From Caulobacteraceae bacterium (GTDB lineage Bacteria > Pseudomonadota > Alphaproteobacteria > Caulobacterales > Caulobacteraceae): a stretch of 64,000 bases of DNA. Positions 1 through 9,190 of this stretch are shown piece after piece. A program made the translations under genes and the position numbers. The notes beneath the pieces are model-generated. The model did not search any database, was not told the origin of the DNA, and saw only the letters and a list, made by a program, of their open reading frames with translations. Where the stretch lies: contig JAIYCQ010000015.1 of assembly GCA_027487945.1 (NCBI GenBank), positions 59,388 to 123,387 of the forward strand, written 5' to 3'. Each line of letters starts with the position of its first letter. Positions within the stretch are counted from its first letter, which is position 1.

Positions 1-684
1 ATCGATCCGCTCCCGCCCGCCGCTGTCCAGAGACCGGCGGGTGTCGTCGAAGTCAGCCGGCTCGACGCCGAGGACCGAGGTGCGCGGCGACAGGGCCTTC
101 ACCGCCGTGGCCACACCCGCGATCAGCCCGCCGCCGCCGACCGGCGCCAGAACCGAGGTCAGCTCCACCCCCATCGCCTGCGCCTGCTCGACCATCTCGA
201 GGCCGACGGTGCCCTGGCCGGCGATGATGTCCAGGTCGTCGAACGGCCAGACGATGGTCATGCCGCGGTCGCGGGCGATGGCGTGGGTGATGGCCTCGCG
301 GTCCTCGCTGTAGCGGTCGTAGGGGATGACCTCGGCCCCGTAGGCGCGCGTGTTGGCCACCTTCATGGCCGGGGCGTCGGCGGGCATGACGATGACGGCC
401 GGCGCGCCGACCATGCGGGCGGCCAGCGCCACGCCCTGGGCGTGGTTGCCCGAGGAGCAGGCGACGACGCCCCGCGCCCGCGCCGCCGCATCCATCTGCG
501 CGATCCTGTTCATCGCCCCGCGGAACTTGAAGGCGCCGGCCCGCTGCAGCGTCTCGGGCTTGAGCAGGATGCGCGCGCCGAGCTCGGCGTTCAGCGCCGG
601 GCTCTCGATCAACGGCGTGCGGACGGCCAGCCCGTCCAGGCGGGCGGCGGCGGCTTGGATGTCGGCGAGGGTCACGGTGCTCAT
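1..684 (-). CDS. Threonine ammonia-lyase (threonine/serine dehydratase), N-terminal part
   Basis: Fold-type II PLP enzyme that deaminates threonine to 2-oxobutanoate, the entry step to isoleucine, or acts in threonine catabolism. The gene runs off the left edge, so only the first 228 residues are visible. The PLP lysine is K53 in AFKFRGAMN, followed by the phosphate-related SSGNHAQG motif and the tetraglycine loop GGGGLIAG near residue 190. The start is ATG at 684. The missing C-terminus would show whether a regulatory ACT domain is present, so biosynthetic and catabolic types cannot be separated here. It is divergent from the M20 hydrolase at 787. Confidence 0.93.
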   Translation of the reverse strand, partial: MSTVTLADIQAAAARLDGLAVRTPLIESPALNAELGARILLKPETLQRAGAFKFRGAMNRIAQMDAAARARGVVACSSGNHAQGVALAARMVGAPAVIVMPADAPAMKVANTRAYGAEVIPYDRYSEDREAITHAIARDRGMTIVWPFDDLDIIAGQGTVGLEMVEQAQAMGVELTSVLAPVGGGGLIAGVATAVKALSPRTSVLGVEPADFDDTRRSLDSGGRERID

Positions 685-786
685 CACCCTGGTTCTTAGC
701 CGAGCCGCCTCGCCTGCGCGACCGCTGTAGACTTCCGCCCGGCGTCGCGGGCATTCTTTTCACTTCGCAGTCCCGAAGGACCCCTG

Positions 787-2007
787 ATGAACGCTCTCTC
801 CATCGACCGTGACGGCTGGACCGCCGCCGGTGAAGCCCTGCTCCACGACGCCATCGAGCTGCGCCGCGCGATCCATATGGAGCCTGAGCTGGGCCTGCAT
901 CTGCCGAAGACGACAGAGAAGGTGCTGAAGGCGCTGGAGGGTCTGCCGCTGGAGATCCGCCAGGGGCCGTCCACCACCGGCGTGCTGGCCATCCTGCGCG
1001 GCTCGCCCAACGGCCGGACCGTACTGCTGCGCGGCGACATGGACGCCCTGCCCCTGACCGAGGACACGGGGCTGGAGTTCACCTCCCGCACCGTCGGCGC
1101 CATGCACGCCTGCGGCCACGATACCCACGTCGCCATGCTGGCCGGCGCGGCCCGGGCCCTGTGCGCGAAGCGGGAGCAGCTGAACGGCACCGTGATGTTC
1201 ATGTTCCAGCCCGGCGAGGAGGGCCACCATGGCGCCCGGTTCATGCTCGACGACGGCCTGATTGATCCGATCCCCGACGCCGCCTTCGCGCTGCATATCT
1301 CGCCCAACATGCCGACCGGCGTGTTCGCGGGCCGGGCAGGCGCGCTGCTGGCTTCGTCGGACGTCATCGACATCCGCGTGGTCGGCGCCGGCGGTCACGC
1401 CTCGATGCCGCAGGACGCCGTCGACCCGATTCCGGTGGCCTGCGAGATTGTCACGGCGCTGCAGGCCATGGTCACCCGCACCATCTCGGTCTTCGATCCG
1501 GCGGTGATCACCATCGCCAACATCGTCGCCGGCACCACCAACAACATCATTCCCGAGGACGCCTTCCTGAAGGGCACGCTGCGCACCCTGTCCGAGCGCA
1601 CCCGCGAGAAGGCCCACGAGGGCATCCGCAAGGTCGCCGAGCATGTCGCCGCCGCCCATGGCTGCACGGCCGAGGTCGACATCATCCGCGGCTTTCCCGT
1701 TACGGTCTGCACCCCGAAGGAGGTCGAGCTGGCGGAGCGCACGGCCAGGGCGCTGTACGGCGAGGGCGCCTGGATGACGATGCCCAACCCGATGATGGGG
1801 GCGGAGGACTTCTCCTACGTCCTGCAGAAGGCGCCCGGCCTGATGGCCTTCCTGGGCGCGGCCCCGACGGGCGTCGGCGGTGACTACCGCGCCTGCTGCG
1901 CGCTGCACTCCAACCGCATGACCCTGGACGAGCAGGTTATGGCGCGCGGCATCGCCATGCACTGCGCCTTCGCCGAGGCGGTGCTGTCGGGCGCGCTCAG
2001 CGACTAG
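787..2007 (+). CDS. M20 family amidohydrolase (hippurate / N-acyl-amino-acid hydrolase type)
   Basis: A 406-residue metallohydrolase that cleaves amide bonds of N-acyl amino acids or related compounds, probably cytoplasmic as no signal peptide is seen. Metal-site motifs are present: GDMDALP near residue 80, HACGHDTHVAML starting at H107, and PGEEGHHGA near 140; MGAEDFSY near 335 carries the late conserved acidic residue. Length fits the HipO/AmaA/IAA-amino-acid hydrolase group. The ATG at 787 is preceded by a purine-rich GAAGGA. Its stop abuts the tadC stop on the other strand with no gap. Substrate cannot be read from sequence. Confidence 0.92.
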   Translation: MNALSIDRDGWTAAGEALLHDAIELRRAIHMEPELGLHLPKTTEKVLKALEGLPLEIRQGPSTTGVLAILRGSPNGRTVLLRGDMDALPLTEDTGLEFTSRTVGAMHACGHDTHVAMLAGAARALCAKREQLNGTVMFMFQPGEEGHHGARFMLDDGLIDPIPDAAFALHISPNMPTGVFAGRAGALLASSDVIDIRVVGAGGHASMPQDAVDPIPVACEIVTALQAMVTRTISVFDPAVITIANIVAGTTNNIIPEDAFLKGTLRTLSERTREKAHEGIRKVAEHVAAAHGCTAEVDIIRGFPVTVCTPKEVELAERTARALYGEGAWMTMPNPMMGAEDFSYVLQKAPGLMAFLGAAPTGVGGDYRACCALHSNRMTLDEQVMARGIAMHCAFAEAVLSGALSD

Positions 2008-3003
2008 TCAGGACCCCGGCTTCTGCGCCAGGGTGTCCTGCACCTTGATGATCGCCGGGCCGAGGATGACCACGAACAGCACCGGCAGGAAGAACAGGAT
2101 CATCGGCACGGTCAGCTTGGCCGGAAGTGCGGCGGCCGTCTTCTCGGCGGCGGCCAGGCGAAGCTCGCGGTTTTCCTTGGCCATGGTCCGCAGCGCCACG
2201 CCCAGCGGCGTGCCGTAGCGCTCGGCCTGGATCATCGCCGTCGACACGGCCTTGATGCCCGGGTGATTGGTCCGTTTGGCGAGGCCCTCATAGGCCAGCC
2301 GGCGATCAGGCAGATAGCTCAGCTCGGCGGTCAGCAGTGTCAGTTCCTCGGCCAGCTCGATTGACGATCCGCCGACCTCGCCGCTGACCTTCTGGATGGC
2401 CGCCTCGATCGACATGCCGCTTTCGACGCAGATCAGCAGCAGGTCGAGCGAATCGGGAAACGCCGCGACGATCGACTCGCGCCGCTTCTGGGCGATGTTG
2501 GTGATGTAGAGGTTGGGCGCGTAGTAGCCGAGCACCAGCCCGGCGACGCAGAAGGTCACCTTGCTCATCGTCGGCAGGCCGAAGTCGTTGATGACGAACA
2601 GGTAGAAGGCCGTGAACAGCCCCAGTGCGAACGGCATCACGAAGCGGAAGAAGTAGAAGGCGCTGATCGGCTTGGGTCCGCGGAAGCCCGCCTGGGCCAT
2701 CTTTTCGGCGACCTTGGGATCCTCAAGCAGGCGCGACAGCTGCAACCGTTCGACGACCTTGCGATAGAGGCCCTCGTCCACCTGGCGGATGCTGCTGCCG
2801 GCGCTGACGCCCCGCTTGGCGATCTCCTCGCGCGACCGGCGGCGCAGTTCCTCGCGCCGGTTGGCGACCGACTTCAGACGATCCTCGAGCCCCTTGGTCT
2901 TGAACAGCGGCCCGGCCAGGGTGACGATCGTGGCGAAGGCCACCATCGCGACAAAGGCTGTCAGCAGATTGTCAGGGCTGGTCAGAAGTCTGACGAGGTC
3001 CAT
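2008..3003 (-). CDS. tadC: Tad pilus inner-membrane platform protein TadC (CpaH)
   Basis: A 331-residue type II secretion F-domain protein, one of the two inner-membrane platform proteins of the Flp/Tad pilus machine that work with the CpaF ATPase. Hydrophobic segments lie at about residues 10-33, 120-137 and 150-170, with a C-terminal one near 300-322; the T2SSF domain with ESGMSIEAAIQKV covers about 180-310. It is the last gene of the leftward pilus cluster, 9 bp after tadB. The family has no enzymatic motif; the call rests on the domain plus position. Confidence 0.93.
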   Translation of the reverse strand: MDLVRLLTSPDNLLTAFVAMVAFATIVTLAGPLFKTKGLEDRLKSVANRREELRRRSREEIAKRGVSAGSSIRQVDEGLYRKVVERLQLSRLLEDPKVAEKMAQAGFRGPKPISAFYFFRFVMPFALGLFTAFYLFVINDFGLPTMSKVTFCVAGLVLGYYAPNLYITNIAQKRRESIVAAFPDSLDLLLICVESGMSIEAAIQKVSGEVGGSSIELAEELTLLTAELSYLPDRRLAYEGLAKRTNHPGIKAVSTAMIQAERYGTPLGVALRTMAKENRELRLAAAEKTAAALPAKLTVPMILFFLPVLFVVILGPAIIKVQDTLAQKPGS

Positions 3004-3012
3004 CGGCCGTCC

Positions 3013-3993
3013 TCAGAACTTGAAGTTGATCATCTTGCGCATCACCAGGATGCCCATGGTCATCCAGAACGCAGCGCCCATCAGCATCACGTGGCCGCGC
3101 GGGTCGGAGAACATGGGCGCCATGTAGGCCGGCGTGGTGACGGTGATCAGCACCACCACGGCCGGCGGCAGCGAGCCGATGATGAACGACGAGGCGATGG
3201 CTTCCGACGAGAGCGCCTTGATCTTCTCCCGCATCATCTTGCGGGCACGCAGCACCGTGGACAGGTTGTTCAGCGCCTCGGCCAGGTTGCCGCCGGCCTT
3301 CTGCTGGATGGCCAGCACGATGGCGAAGAAACGCAGCTCGCTGGTCGGCATGCGCTCGTACATCTTGTCCAGCGCCTGATCCATCGCCACGCCCATGCCG
3401 ACATTCTCGACCAGCCGGCGGAATTCGCCGGCCAGAGGCTCGGGCGATTCCTTGCCGATGATCTTCAGACAGTCGTGGACCGGCAGGCCGGACTTGATGC
3501 CGCGCACGATGATGTCGATGGCGTCGGAGAAGGCGAGGGTGAACTTCTTGATCCGGCGGGTGGCCAGGACGCCGACCAGCCAGCGGGGCAGGCCGAAGCC
3601 CGCCGCAAAGGCCAGGCCGAGAGCGATCAGCGGCTTCTGGGTGGCCAATAGCGTCAGGGCGCCGACGGTCACGCCGAACACCCCGCTGAAGATCCAGAAG
3701 CTGCGAACGGTCAGGCTCAGGCCGGCTTGCTGCAGCCGGGCGGCGATGGCCAGGGTGGCCTTCTTCTGCTGCTTTTCCTGGGCCTTGAGCGTCTGCAGGA
3801 TCTGCTTCCGGCGGATTTCCTGGCTGTTGGCTGCGGTGGTCCGGCCGCGGGCGCGCGTCTCGGGGGCCCCGCCGCTGACGATGGCCTGGGCGCGCTTGAC
3901 CGTCTTGGCGTTGCCGTTGTCGCCACCGACGAAGACCCAGCCCAGGCCGCCGATCGTGATGAAGGCGAGAACCGCGACAAGGGCGACCAGCAT
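3013..3993 (-). CDS. tadB: Tad pilus inner-membrane platform protein TadB (CpaG)
   Basis: A 326-residue F-domain membrane protein, the partner of TadC in the pilus assembly platform. An N-terminal membrane anchor (residues 1-25) is followed by a charged cytoplasmic region with QEKQQKKATL, a membrane pair near 100-140, the T2SSF domain with GIKSGLPVHDCLKII near 170 and QKAGGNLAEALNNLS near 235, then C-terminal membrane segments near 270-320. It starts 4 bp after the cpaF stop. TadB and TadC are paralogous halves found together in Flp pilus loci. Confidence 0.94.
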   Translation of the reverse strand: MLVALVAVLAFITIGGLGWVFVGGDNGNAKTVKRAQAIVSGGAPETRARGRTTAANSQEIRRKQILQTLKAQEKQQKKATLAIAARLQQAGLSLTVRSFWIFSGVFGVTVGALTLLATQKPLIALGLAFAAGFGLPRWLVGVLATRRIKKFTLAFSDAIDIIVRGIKSGLPVHDCLKIIGKESPEPLAGEFRRLVENVGMGVAMDQALDKMYERMPTSELRFFAIVLAIQQKAGGNLAEALNNLSTVLRARKMMREKIKALSSEAIASSFIIGSLPPAVVVLITVTTPAYMAPMFSDPRGHVMLMGAAFWMTMGILVMRKMINFKF

Positions 3994-3997
3994 GGCG

Positions 3998-5530
3998 CTA
4001 CTCCGCCGCGTCGAGGGCTTCGGCCAGCTCGCGTTCCAGGCCGTAATAGCGGGCGCGGTCCCAGAATCGCGGACGGGCGATGCCGGTCGAGCGGAACTTG
4101 CCGGTGACGCGACCCTGGTCGTCCTCGCCGTTCATCTCGTAGACGAACAGGTCCTGGGTGACGATCACGTCGCCCTCCAGGCCGACGACCTCGGTGACAT
4201 GGGTGATGCGGCGGGAGCCGTCCCGCAGGCGCGCGGCCTGGATGATGACGTCGATCGAGCCGACGATCATCTCACGGATGGTCTTGGAGGGCAGGCCGTA
4301 GCCGCCCATGGTGATCATCGACTCGATCCGGCTGATGGCCTCGCGGGGGGAGTTGGCGTGCAGGGTGCCCATCGAGCCGTCGTGGCCGGTGTTCATCGCC
4401 TGCAACAGGTCGAACGCCTCGGGTCCGCGCACTTCGCCGACGATGATCCGTTCAGGGCGCATCCGCAGACAGTTCTTGACCAGATCCCGCATCGTGATCT
4501 GGCCCTGGCCCTCGAGGTTGGGCGGCCGGGTTTCGAGCCGCACCACGTGCGGCTGCTGCAGCTGCAGTTCGGCCGCGTCCTCACAGGTGATCACCCGCTC
4601 GGTCGGATCGATGAAGGCGGTCATGGTGTTGAGCAGTGTCGTCTTGCCCGAGCCGGTGCCGCCGGAGATGACGATATTGCAGCGGCAGGCGCCGATGACG
4701 CCCAGCACGCGGGCTCCTTCCGGACTGATGGACCTGTAGTCCACCAGGTCCTTCATCGTCAGCTTGTCCTTCTTGAACTTCCGGATGGTCAGGGTCGGAC
4801 CGTCCAGCGCCAGAGGCGGGGCGATGACGTTGACCCGGCTTCCGTCCGGCAGGCGGGCGTCACAGATCGGCGAGCTTTCGTCGACGCGACGGCCGACCTG
4901 GCTGACGATCCGCTGGCAGATGTTCATCAGCTGGGCGTTGTCGCGGAAGCGGACGTTGGTCAGCTGGACCTTGCCGCCGACTTCGATGAACACCCGGTTG
5001 GCGCCGTTGACCATCACGTCGGCGATGTCGTCCCGGGCCAGCAGCGGCTCGAGCGGGCCATAGCCGAGGACGTCGTTGATGATGTCCTGCACCAGGTGGT
5101 CGGTCTCGACCACCGACATCGACACGTTCTTGATCGCCACCAGCTCGGCGACGATGTCCTTGATCTCTTCGGCGGCCGATTTCTGGTCCAGCTGCGCCAG
5201 CTGGCTCAGGTCGATGGTGTTGAGCAGCGCATTGAAGATCGTCGTCTTGGTGGCGTGGTAGTAGTCGCTCTGCTCCCGGACGATCTGCGCCGTCGGGCTC
5301 TGGGCGGCGCGCAGCTGGTCAAGGCCCTTGGGCGCCTTGGTGTTCTCGCGGGGCGTGGAGCCGCCGGCCAGGGCGGCGGTGTCGGCGCCTTCGCGCCTGG
5401 TCGCCGGCGTACCCGAGGCGGTGGCGCCGAGGTCGGGCTGCGGACGCGTGGCGATCGGCGCCCCGGCGGGCGCGGGCGGCGGCGCCTTCCGGGCCGAGGC
5501 GGTGTCTGCGTCGGATCGCTTGCCGAACAC
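3998..5530 (-). CDS. cpaF: Pilus assembly ATPase CpaF/TadA
   Basis: A 510-residue secretion ATPase of the VirB11/GspE superfamily that powers extension (and in this family retraction) of the Flp/Tad pilus at the cytoplasmic face. Residues 1-75 are a low-complexity Ala/Pro-rich tail. The Walker A motif SGGTGSGKTT is at about 289-298 with K296, followed by an Asp/Glu box (TCEDAAELQL), the RMRPERIIVGEVRG Walker B region and a His box (NTGHDGSMGTLHANS). The start is GTG at 5530, 3 bp after the cpaE stop, consistent with translational coupling. Confidence 0.96.
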   Translation of the reverse strand: MFGKRSDADTASARKAPPPAPAGAPIATRPQPDLGATASGTPATRREGADTAALAGGSTPRENTKAPKGLDQLRAAQSPTAQIVREQSDYYHATKTTIFNALLNTIDLSQLAQLDQKSAAEEIKDIVAELVAIKNVSMSVVETDHLVQDIINDVLGYGPLEPLLARDDIADVMVNGANRVFIEVGGKVQLTNVRFRDNAQLMNICQRIVSQVGRRVDESSPICDARLPDGSRVNVIAPPLALDGPTLTIRKFKKDKLTMKDLVDYRSISPEGARVLGVIGACRCNIVISGGTGSGKTTLLNTMTAFIDPTERVITCEDAAELQLQQPHVVRLETRPPNLEGQGQITMRDLVKNCLRMRPERIIVGEVRGPEAFDLLQAMNTGHDGSMGTLHANSPREAISRIESMITMGGYGLPSKTIREMIVGSIDVIIQAARLRDGSRRITHVTEVVGLEGDVIVTQDLFVYEMNGEDDQGRVTGKFRSTGIARPRFWDRARYYGLERELAEALDAAE

Positions 5531-5533
5531 GGG

Positions 5534-7030
5534 CTACTTCTTCTTGGTGAACAGGCTGCCGAGCAGCGACGATTTCTGGACAGGCGGCGGGTCGCGGCGG
5601 GCGATCAACTGGGCGAGCTGGGCCAGACCCTCGGCCGCCTTCGACTTGGGGGCCACCTCGGTGATCATCTGGCCGTGATTGGCGGCCTGGCCGAAGGCCT
5701 TGGGCTCGAAGGGCAGGCTCAGGCAGGGGCCGAGACCCAGGGCGTCGCCGAAATCCTTCACCGGGATTTCGGGACGGCCCGGCACCCCGACCTGGTTCAG
5801 GACCAGACGCGGCGGGGCGTCATTGGGCCGGGCCTGGCGCACCAGGTCGATCATGTTCTTGGCGTTACGCAGCGAGGCCAGGTCCGGCGTGGCGACGATG
5901 ACCAGGTCGTCGGACGCGATCAGCATCTTGCGCTTCCAGGCGCTCCAGGCGTGCGGCAGGTCGAGCACGACGAACGGCGCGGCGGCGCGGATCTTCTGCG
6001 CAACCTCCTCGAAGGCGTCCGGATGGATGTCGAAGTCCTGGTCCAGCGTCGCCGGCGCCGCGAACAGCGACAGGCGGTCGGTGACCCGCACCATCATGCG
6101 GTCCATCAGAACCGGGTCCAGGCGGTCGGGCTGCCCGAGCGCGTCGGCCATGCCCTGTAGCGGATCCTGGTTGAAGTTCAGCCCCGCCGTTCCGAACGGC
6201 AGGTCGAAGTCGGCCAGCACCACGCCGGCCTGAATCCGCTCGGCGAGCGCCCAGGCCAGGTTGTGGGCCACAGTAGAGGCCCCGACGCCGCCCTTGGCCC
6301 CGACCACGGCGATTTGCCGTCCCGTGAAGGGCGCCGCCGGGTCGGCGTAGAGACTGGTGATGGCGCGGATGATCTGCAGCGGGCTGAGCGGCGGGACGAG
6401 ATAGTCGCTCACCCCCCGGCGCATCAGCTCCCGGTACAGGGCGATGTCGTTGGCCGAGCCGATGGTGACGACCTTGGTGCCCGGATCGCAGACCTCGGCC
6501 AGCCGCTCGAGCTGGCTCAGCAGTTGCGGCGCGGGGTCAAGGCTCTCGACGATCACCAGCGAGGGAGTCGGCTGGTTCTGGTAGTGGTCGATCGCCGCCT
6601 GCACGCCGCCGGAGTGCACCAGGGTGGCGGCCCGTGACATGCGCCGGTCGCCGGCCGCCCGCTCGACCAGTTCGGCCGTTTCCGGCCGCGCGCAGAAGAC
6701 GTGGATGGCGATGCGCGGCACGCTGGCCTCGCCCGCGCCGCCCTCGGGTATCGCGGCGATCTCGGCGGCCGGATAGGGGGCGGTCGGTGCGGCGGGCTGG
6801 GACACGGGGGACGCTGCCTGGACGGGGGAACGCGACAGTTCGGCGAAGGGGTCGTCATCGACCGACGGGCGGGCTGGCGGAAAGTCGGCAAAGGGGTCGT
6901 CCGCGGCGCCGGCGTCCTGCCGAAGCCGCGGCCCCTGATCGCGCCACGGGTCGCCGGAGACGGGGGCGAACTCGTCGTCAGCCTCGAAGCCCAGGTCGAA
7001 CGGATCGTGATCTGCGGTGCGTGGCGTCAT
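5534..7030 (-). CDS. cpaE: Pilus localisation ATPase CpaE/TadZ
   Basis: A 498-residue MinD/ParA-like protein that in Caulobacter places the pilus machinery at the pole. Three parts are visible: a disordered acidic/proline N-terminus (1-100) with repeated DDPFADF and DDPFAEL motifs, an atypical receiver-like domain (about 105-225), and a MinD-type ATPase with the deviant Walker A KGGVGAST (K246 to T253). The frame stays open far upstream inside cpaD, but ATG at 7030 lies 2 bp past the cpaD stop and starts the conserved part. It is followed directly by cpaF. Confidence 0.94.
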   Translation of the reverse strand: MTPRTADHDPFDLGFEADDEFAPVSGDPWRDQGPRLRQDAGAADDPFADFPPARPSVDDDPFAELSRSPVQAASPVSQPAAPTAPYPAAEIAAIPEGGAGEASVPRIAIHVFCARPETAELVERAAGDRRMSRAATLVHSGGVQAAIDHYQNQPTPSLVIVESLDPAPQLLSQLERLAEVCDPGTKVVTIGSANDIALYRELMRRGVSDYLVPPLSPLQIIRAITSLYADPAAPFTGRQIAVVGAKGGVGASTVAHNLAWALAERIQAGVVLADFDLPFGTAGLNFNQDPLQGMADALGQPDRLDPVLMDRMMVRVTDRLSLFAAPATLDQDFDIHPDAFEEVAQKIRAAAPFVVLDLPHAWSAWKRKMLIASDDLVIVATPDLASLRNAKNMIDLVRQARPNDAPPRLVLNQVGVPGRPEIPVKDFGDALGLGPCLSLPFEPKAFGQAANHGQMITEVAPKSKAAEGLAQLAQLIARRDPPPVQKSSLLGSLFTKKK

Positions 7031-7032
7031 GG

Positions 7033-7710
7033 CTACTGGATCGCCTGGGAAACCGCCCCGGACGCCTGGGCGTCCTTGGCCGATGAGGTGACCTCGCCGC
7101 GCCGGTACTTGTCCAGGACCACCGTGCGCCGGGCCGGGTCGGCCGGGTCCAGGGTGCGGGGCGTGATCAGGTCCTCGGGATTGGCCAGCTGGGCGGCCAT
7201 GTTCGAGGTGACCGCGCAACCCAGGTTGCCGATGGGGCTGTTGTTGAACGTCCGGACGACGTTCTCCCACGACCCGCAGTTGGGCGTGGCGACCGAATAG
7301 CGTTTGAAGCCAACCACGACAGGGGCCTCGGCGGCGTCGGCGGCGTCGTACCCGACCAGCAGCACCTTCTCGGCCGGGGCGCCCTGGCTCAGCAGCCAGG
7401 CGCGCGTTTCGTTGCCGACCCTGTAGCCGCCCTGGTTGGGCGCCGCGATGGTGATGAGGCCGCCCTCGGCCTGCATCCAGCGGGCGTGGAACTCGGCCAG
7501 GGCGCGCGCCTGGTTCCCTGACAGTCCCGTGGGGTGGGCGGCAAGGCGGATCTCGTCCGGCTGCGGCGTCACCTGGACCGCTCCGGCCCAGGCGTCGAGC
7601 GTGTTCGGCATCATCGATCGGGCGACCGCGTCCGGGTCGGCGTGCGCGCATCCGGCCAGCAGAACCGCGCCGGCGAGCGGGAAGAGACGGAAGAGGAAAG
7701 GCTTCTGCAT
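7033..7710 (-). CDS. cpaD: Pilus assembly lipoprotein CpaD (TadF-locus type, outer membrane)
   Basis: A 225-residue exported protein with a lipoprotein signal: a hydrophobic core up to VLLAGCAHA puts the lipid-bearing Cys at residue 21. The CpaD family is a periplasmic or outer-membrane lipoprotein that assists the CpaC secretin. The motif NCGSWENV and the closing NLGCAVTSNMAAQLANPEDL with TPRTLDPADP are typical of the family. It lies between cpaC (4 bp gap) and cpaE. The exact structural role is known only from work on relatives. Confidence 0.92.
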   Translation of the reverse strand: MQKPFLFRLFPLAGAVLLAGCAHADPDAVARSMMPNTLDAWAGAVQVTPQPDEIRLAAHPTGLSGNQARALAEFHARWMQAEGGLITIAAPNQGGYRVGNETRAWLLSQGAPAEKVLLVGYDAADAAEAPVVVGFKRYSVATPNCGSWENVVRTFNNSPIGNLGCAVTSNMAAQLANPEDLITPRTLDPADPARRTVVLDKYRRGEVTSSAKDAQASGAVSQAIQ

Positions 7711-7714
7711 CGCG

Positions 7715-9190
7715 CTACTCGATCACGTAGCCGATCGGACCCTGCCAGGTCCGTCCGGCATTGGCGCCCGGCGGGGCTTGCACGGTCTTGTTGAGCTTGC
7801 CGAACAGGATGGTCTCGGCGTCGTTGGCGAACCGCAGGCCGTCGGCCGGCGTCTGGAAGGCGCCCGGGTTGTTCGGATCGACCAGGTAGGCGGTGACCAG
7901 AACGACCATCTCGGTGTCGCCCGACAGGAAGTCCCGCGAGCGGAAGAGCGAGCCCAGGACCGGAATGGCGCCCGCGCCCGGCAGGGCGTCGAGATTCTCG
8001 CGCGTCTGCTGCTGGATCAGGCCTGCGATCATCATCGAGCCGCCCGACGGCAGCTCGACCGAGGTCTCGGCCCGCCGCACGGTCAGGGCCGGTATGGTCA
8101 GGCTGGTGCCGCTGGCCCCGCCCCCGCTCAGGGTGAAGGCGCCCTGCGTCGTCAGTTCCGAGATCTCGGTGGAAATCTTCAGCGCGATGCGCCCCCCGGA
8201 CATGACGACCGGCGTGAAGGCCAGGCCGACGCCGAACGGCTTGTACTCGACGGTCACCGAACCGCTGGAGTTGTCCTGGTTAACCGGCACGGGATACTCG
8301 CCGCCGGCCAGGAAGCGGGCAGACTCACCGGACACGGCCGTCAGGTTCGGTTCGGCCAGGGTGCGGACCAGGCCGACGCGTTCAAAGGCGCGGATCGACC
8401 CTGTCAGGGTGTCGAGCGCCTCCGCATAGCTGCCGCCGATGGTCGCGCCGCCGGGCAGGGTGCCGTTGATGCTGAAGTTGGCGCTCTGGCCGACCGTGAT
8501 CGAGCCGCTGCCCTGCTGGAGCACGGCGTTCAGGTTGACGCCCAGCTGCTTGATGACGCTGCGCTGGACCTCGACGACCCGCACCTTGAGCATCACCTGG
8601 TCCTTGCCGGCGACGCTGAGCATGTTCAGCACCTGCTCGGGCTTTGCGACGTAGCGCAGCGCGATCTGGCCGGCGCGGTCGGCGTCGATCGGATTCTGGA
8701 CCATGCCGGTCAGGATGACGCTGTCGCCGAGCGACTCCACCTTGACCCGCGCGCCCGGGATGACGCGGTTGATCGTCGCGCCCAGGGCGCCCGCGTCGGC
8801 ATCGACCCGGATGTTGAGCGACAGGATCCGGCGACCGGACGCGTCGAACAGGATGGCGTCCGTCTGGCCGGAGGTCATGCCCAGCACGTAGATCCGCCGG
8901 GGCGTGCGCAGCACAGCGTCGGCCACGGCCGGGTTGGTGATCAGGATGTCGCGCACATCGACGGGAAGCTCGATGATCGCCGACTTGCCGCGCGGCAGGG
9001 AGAGGTCCTGCGACACGCCGCCGGCGGCCAGATCGACCCGGACGGTGGTGGACCCCGCACCGACCATACCCGCGAGTTCGCCGCTGCGGGCGTCGATGGC
9101 CTGGGCCTGGACCGACGGCGCCGCAGCCTGGACGAGGGCGGCGGCGATGGCGGCGGGGGCGAAGGATCGCAACAGGCGGGACTTGCTCAT
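7715..9190 (-). CDS. cpaC: Outer-membrane secretin CpaC/RcpA
   Basis: A 491-residue secretin forming the outer-membrane channel for the Flp pilus. It has a cleavable signal peptide (about 1-30, AAAPSVQAQA), then the pilus-assembly N-terminal domain (IELPVDVRDILITNPAVADA, about 70-140), a BON-like segment (about 145-215) and the secretin homology domain (about 255-440, with LAEPNLTAVSGESARFLAGG and the C-terminal ELPSGGSMMIAGL). The start ATG overlaps the cpaB stop as ATGA. The N-terminal domain recurs as a free-standing protein at 11353. Confidence 0.95.
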   Translation of the reverse strand: MSKSRLLRSFAPAAIAAALVQAAAPSVQAQAIDARSGELAGMVGAGSTTVRVDLAAGGVSQDLSLPRGKSAIIELPVDVRDILITNPAVADAVLRTPRRIYVLGMTSGQTDAILFDASGRRILSLNIRVDADAGALGATINRVIPGARVKVESLGDSVILTGMVQNPIDADRAGQIALRYVAKPEQVLNMLSVAGKDQVMLKVRVVEVQRSVIKQLGVNLNAVLQQGSGSITVGQSANFSINGTLPGGATIGGSYAEALDTLTGSIRAFERVGLVRTLAEPNLTAVSGESARFLAGGEYPVPVNQDNSSGSVTVEYKPFGVGLAFTPVVMSGGRIALKISTEISELTTQGAFTLSGGGASGTSLTIPALTVRRAETSVELPSGGSMMIAGLIQQQTRENLDALPGAGAIPVLGSLFRSRDFLSGDTEMVVLVTAYLVDPNNPGAFQTPADGLRFANDAETILFGKLNKTVQAPPGANAGRTWQGPIGYVIE

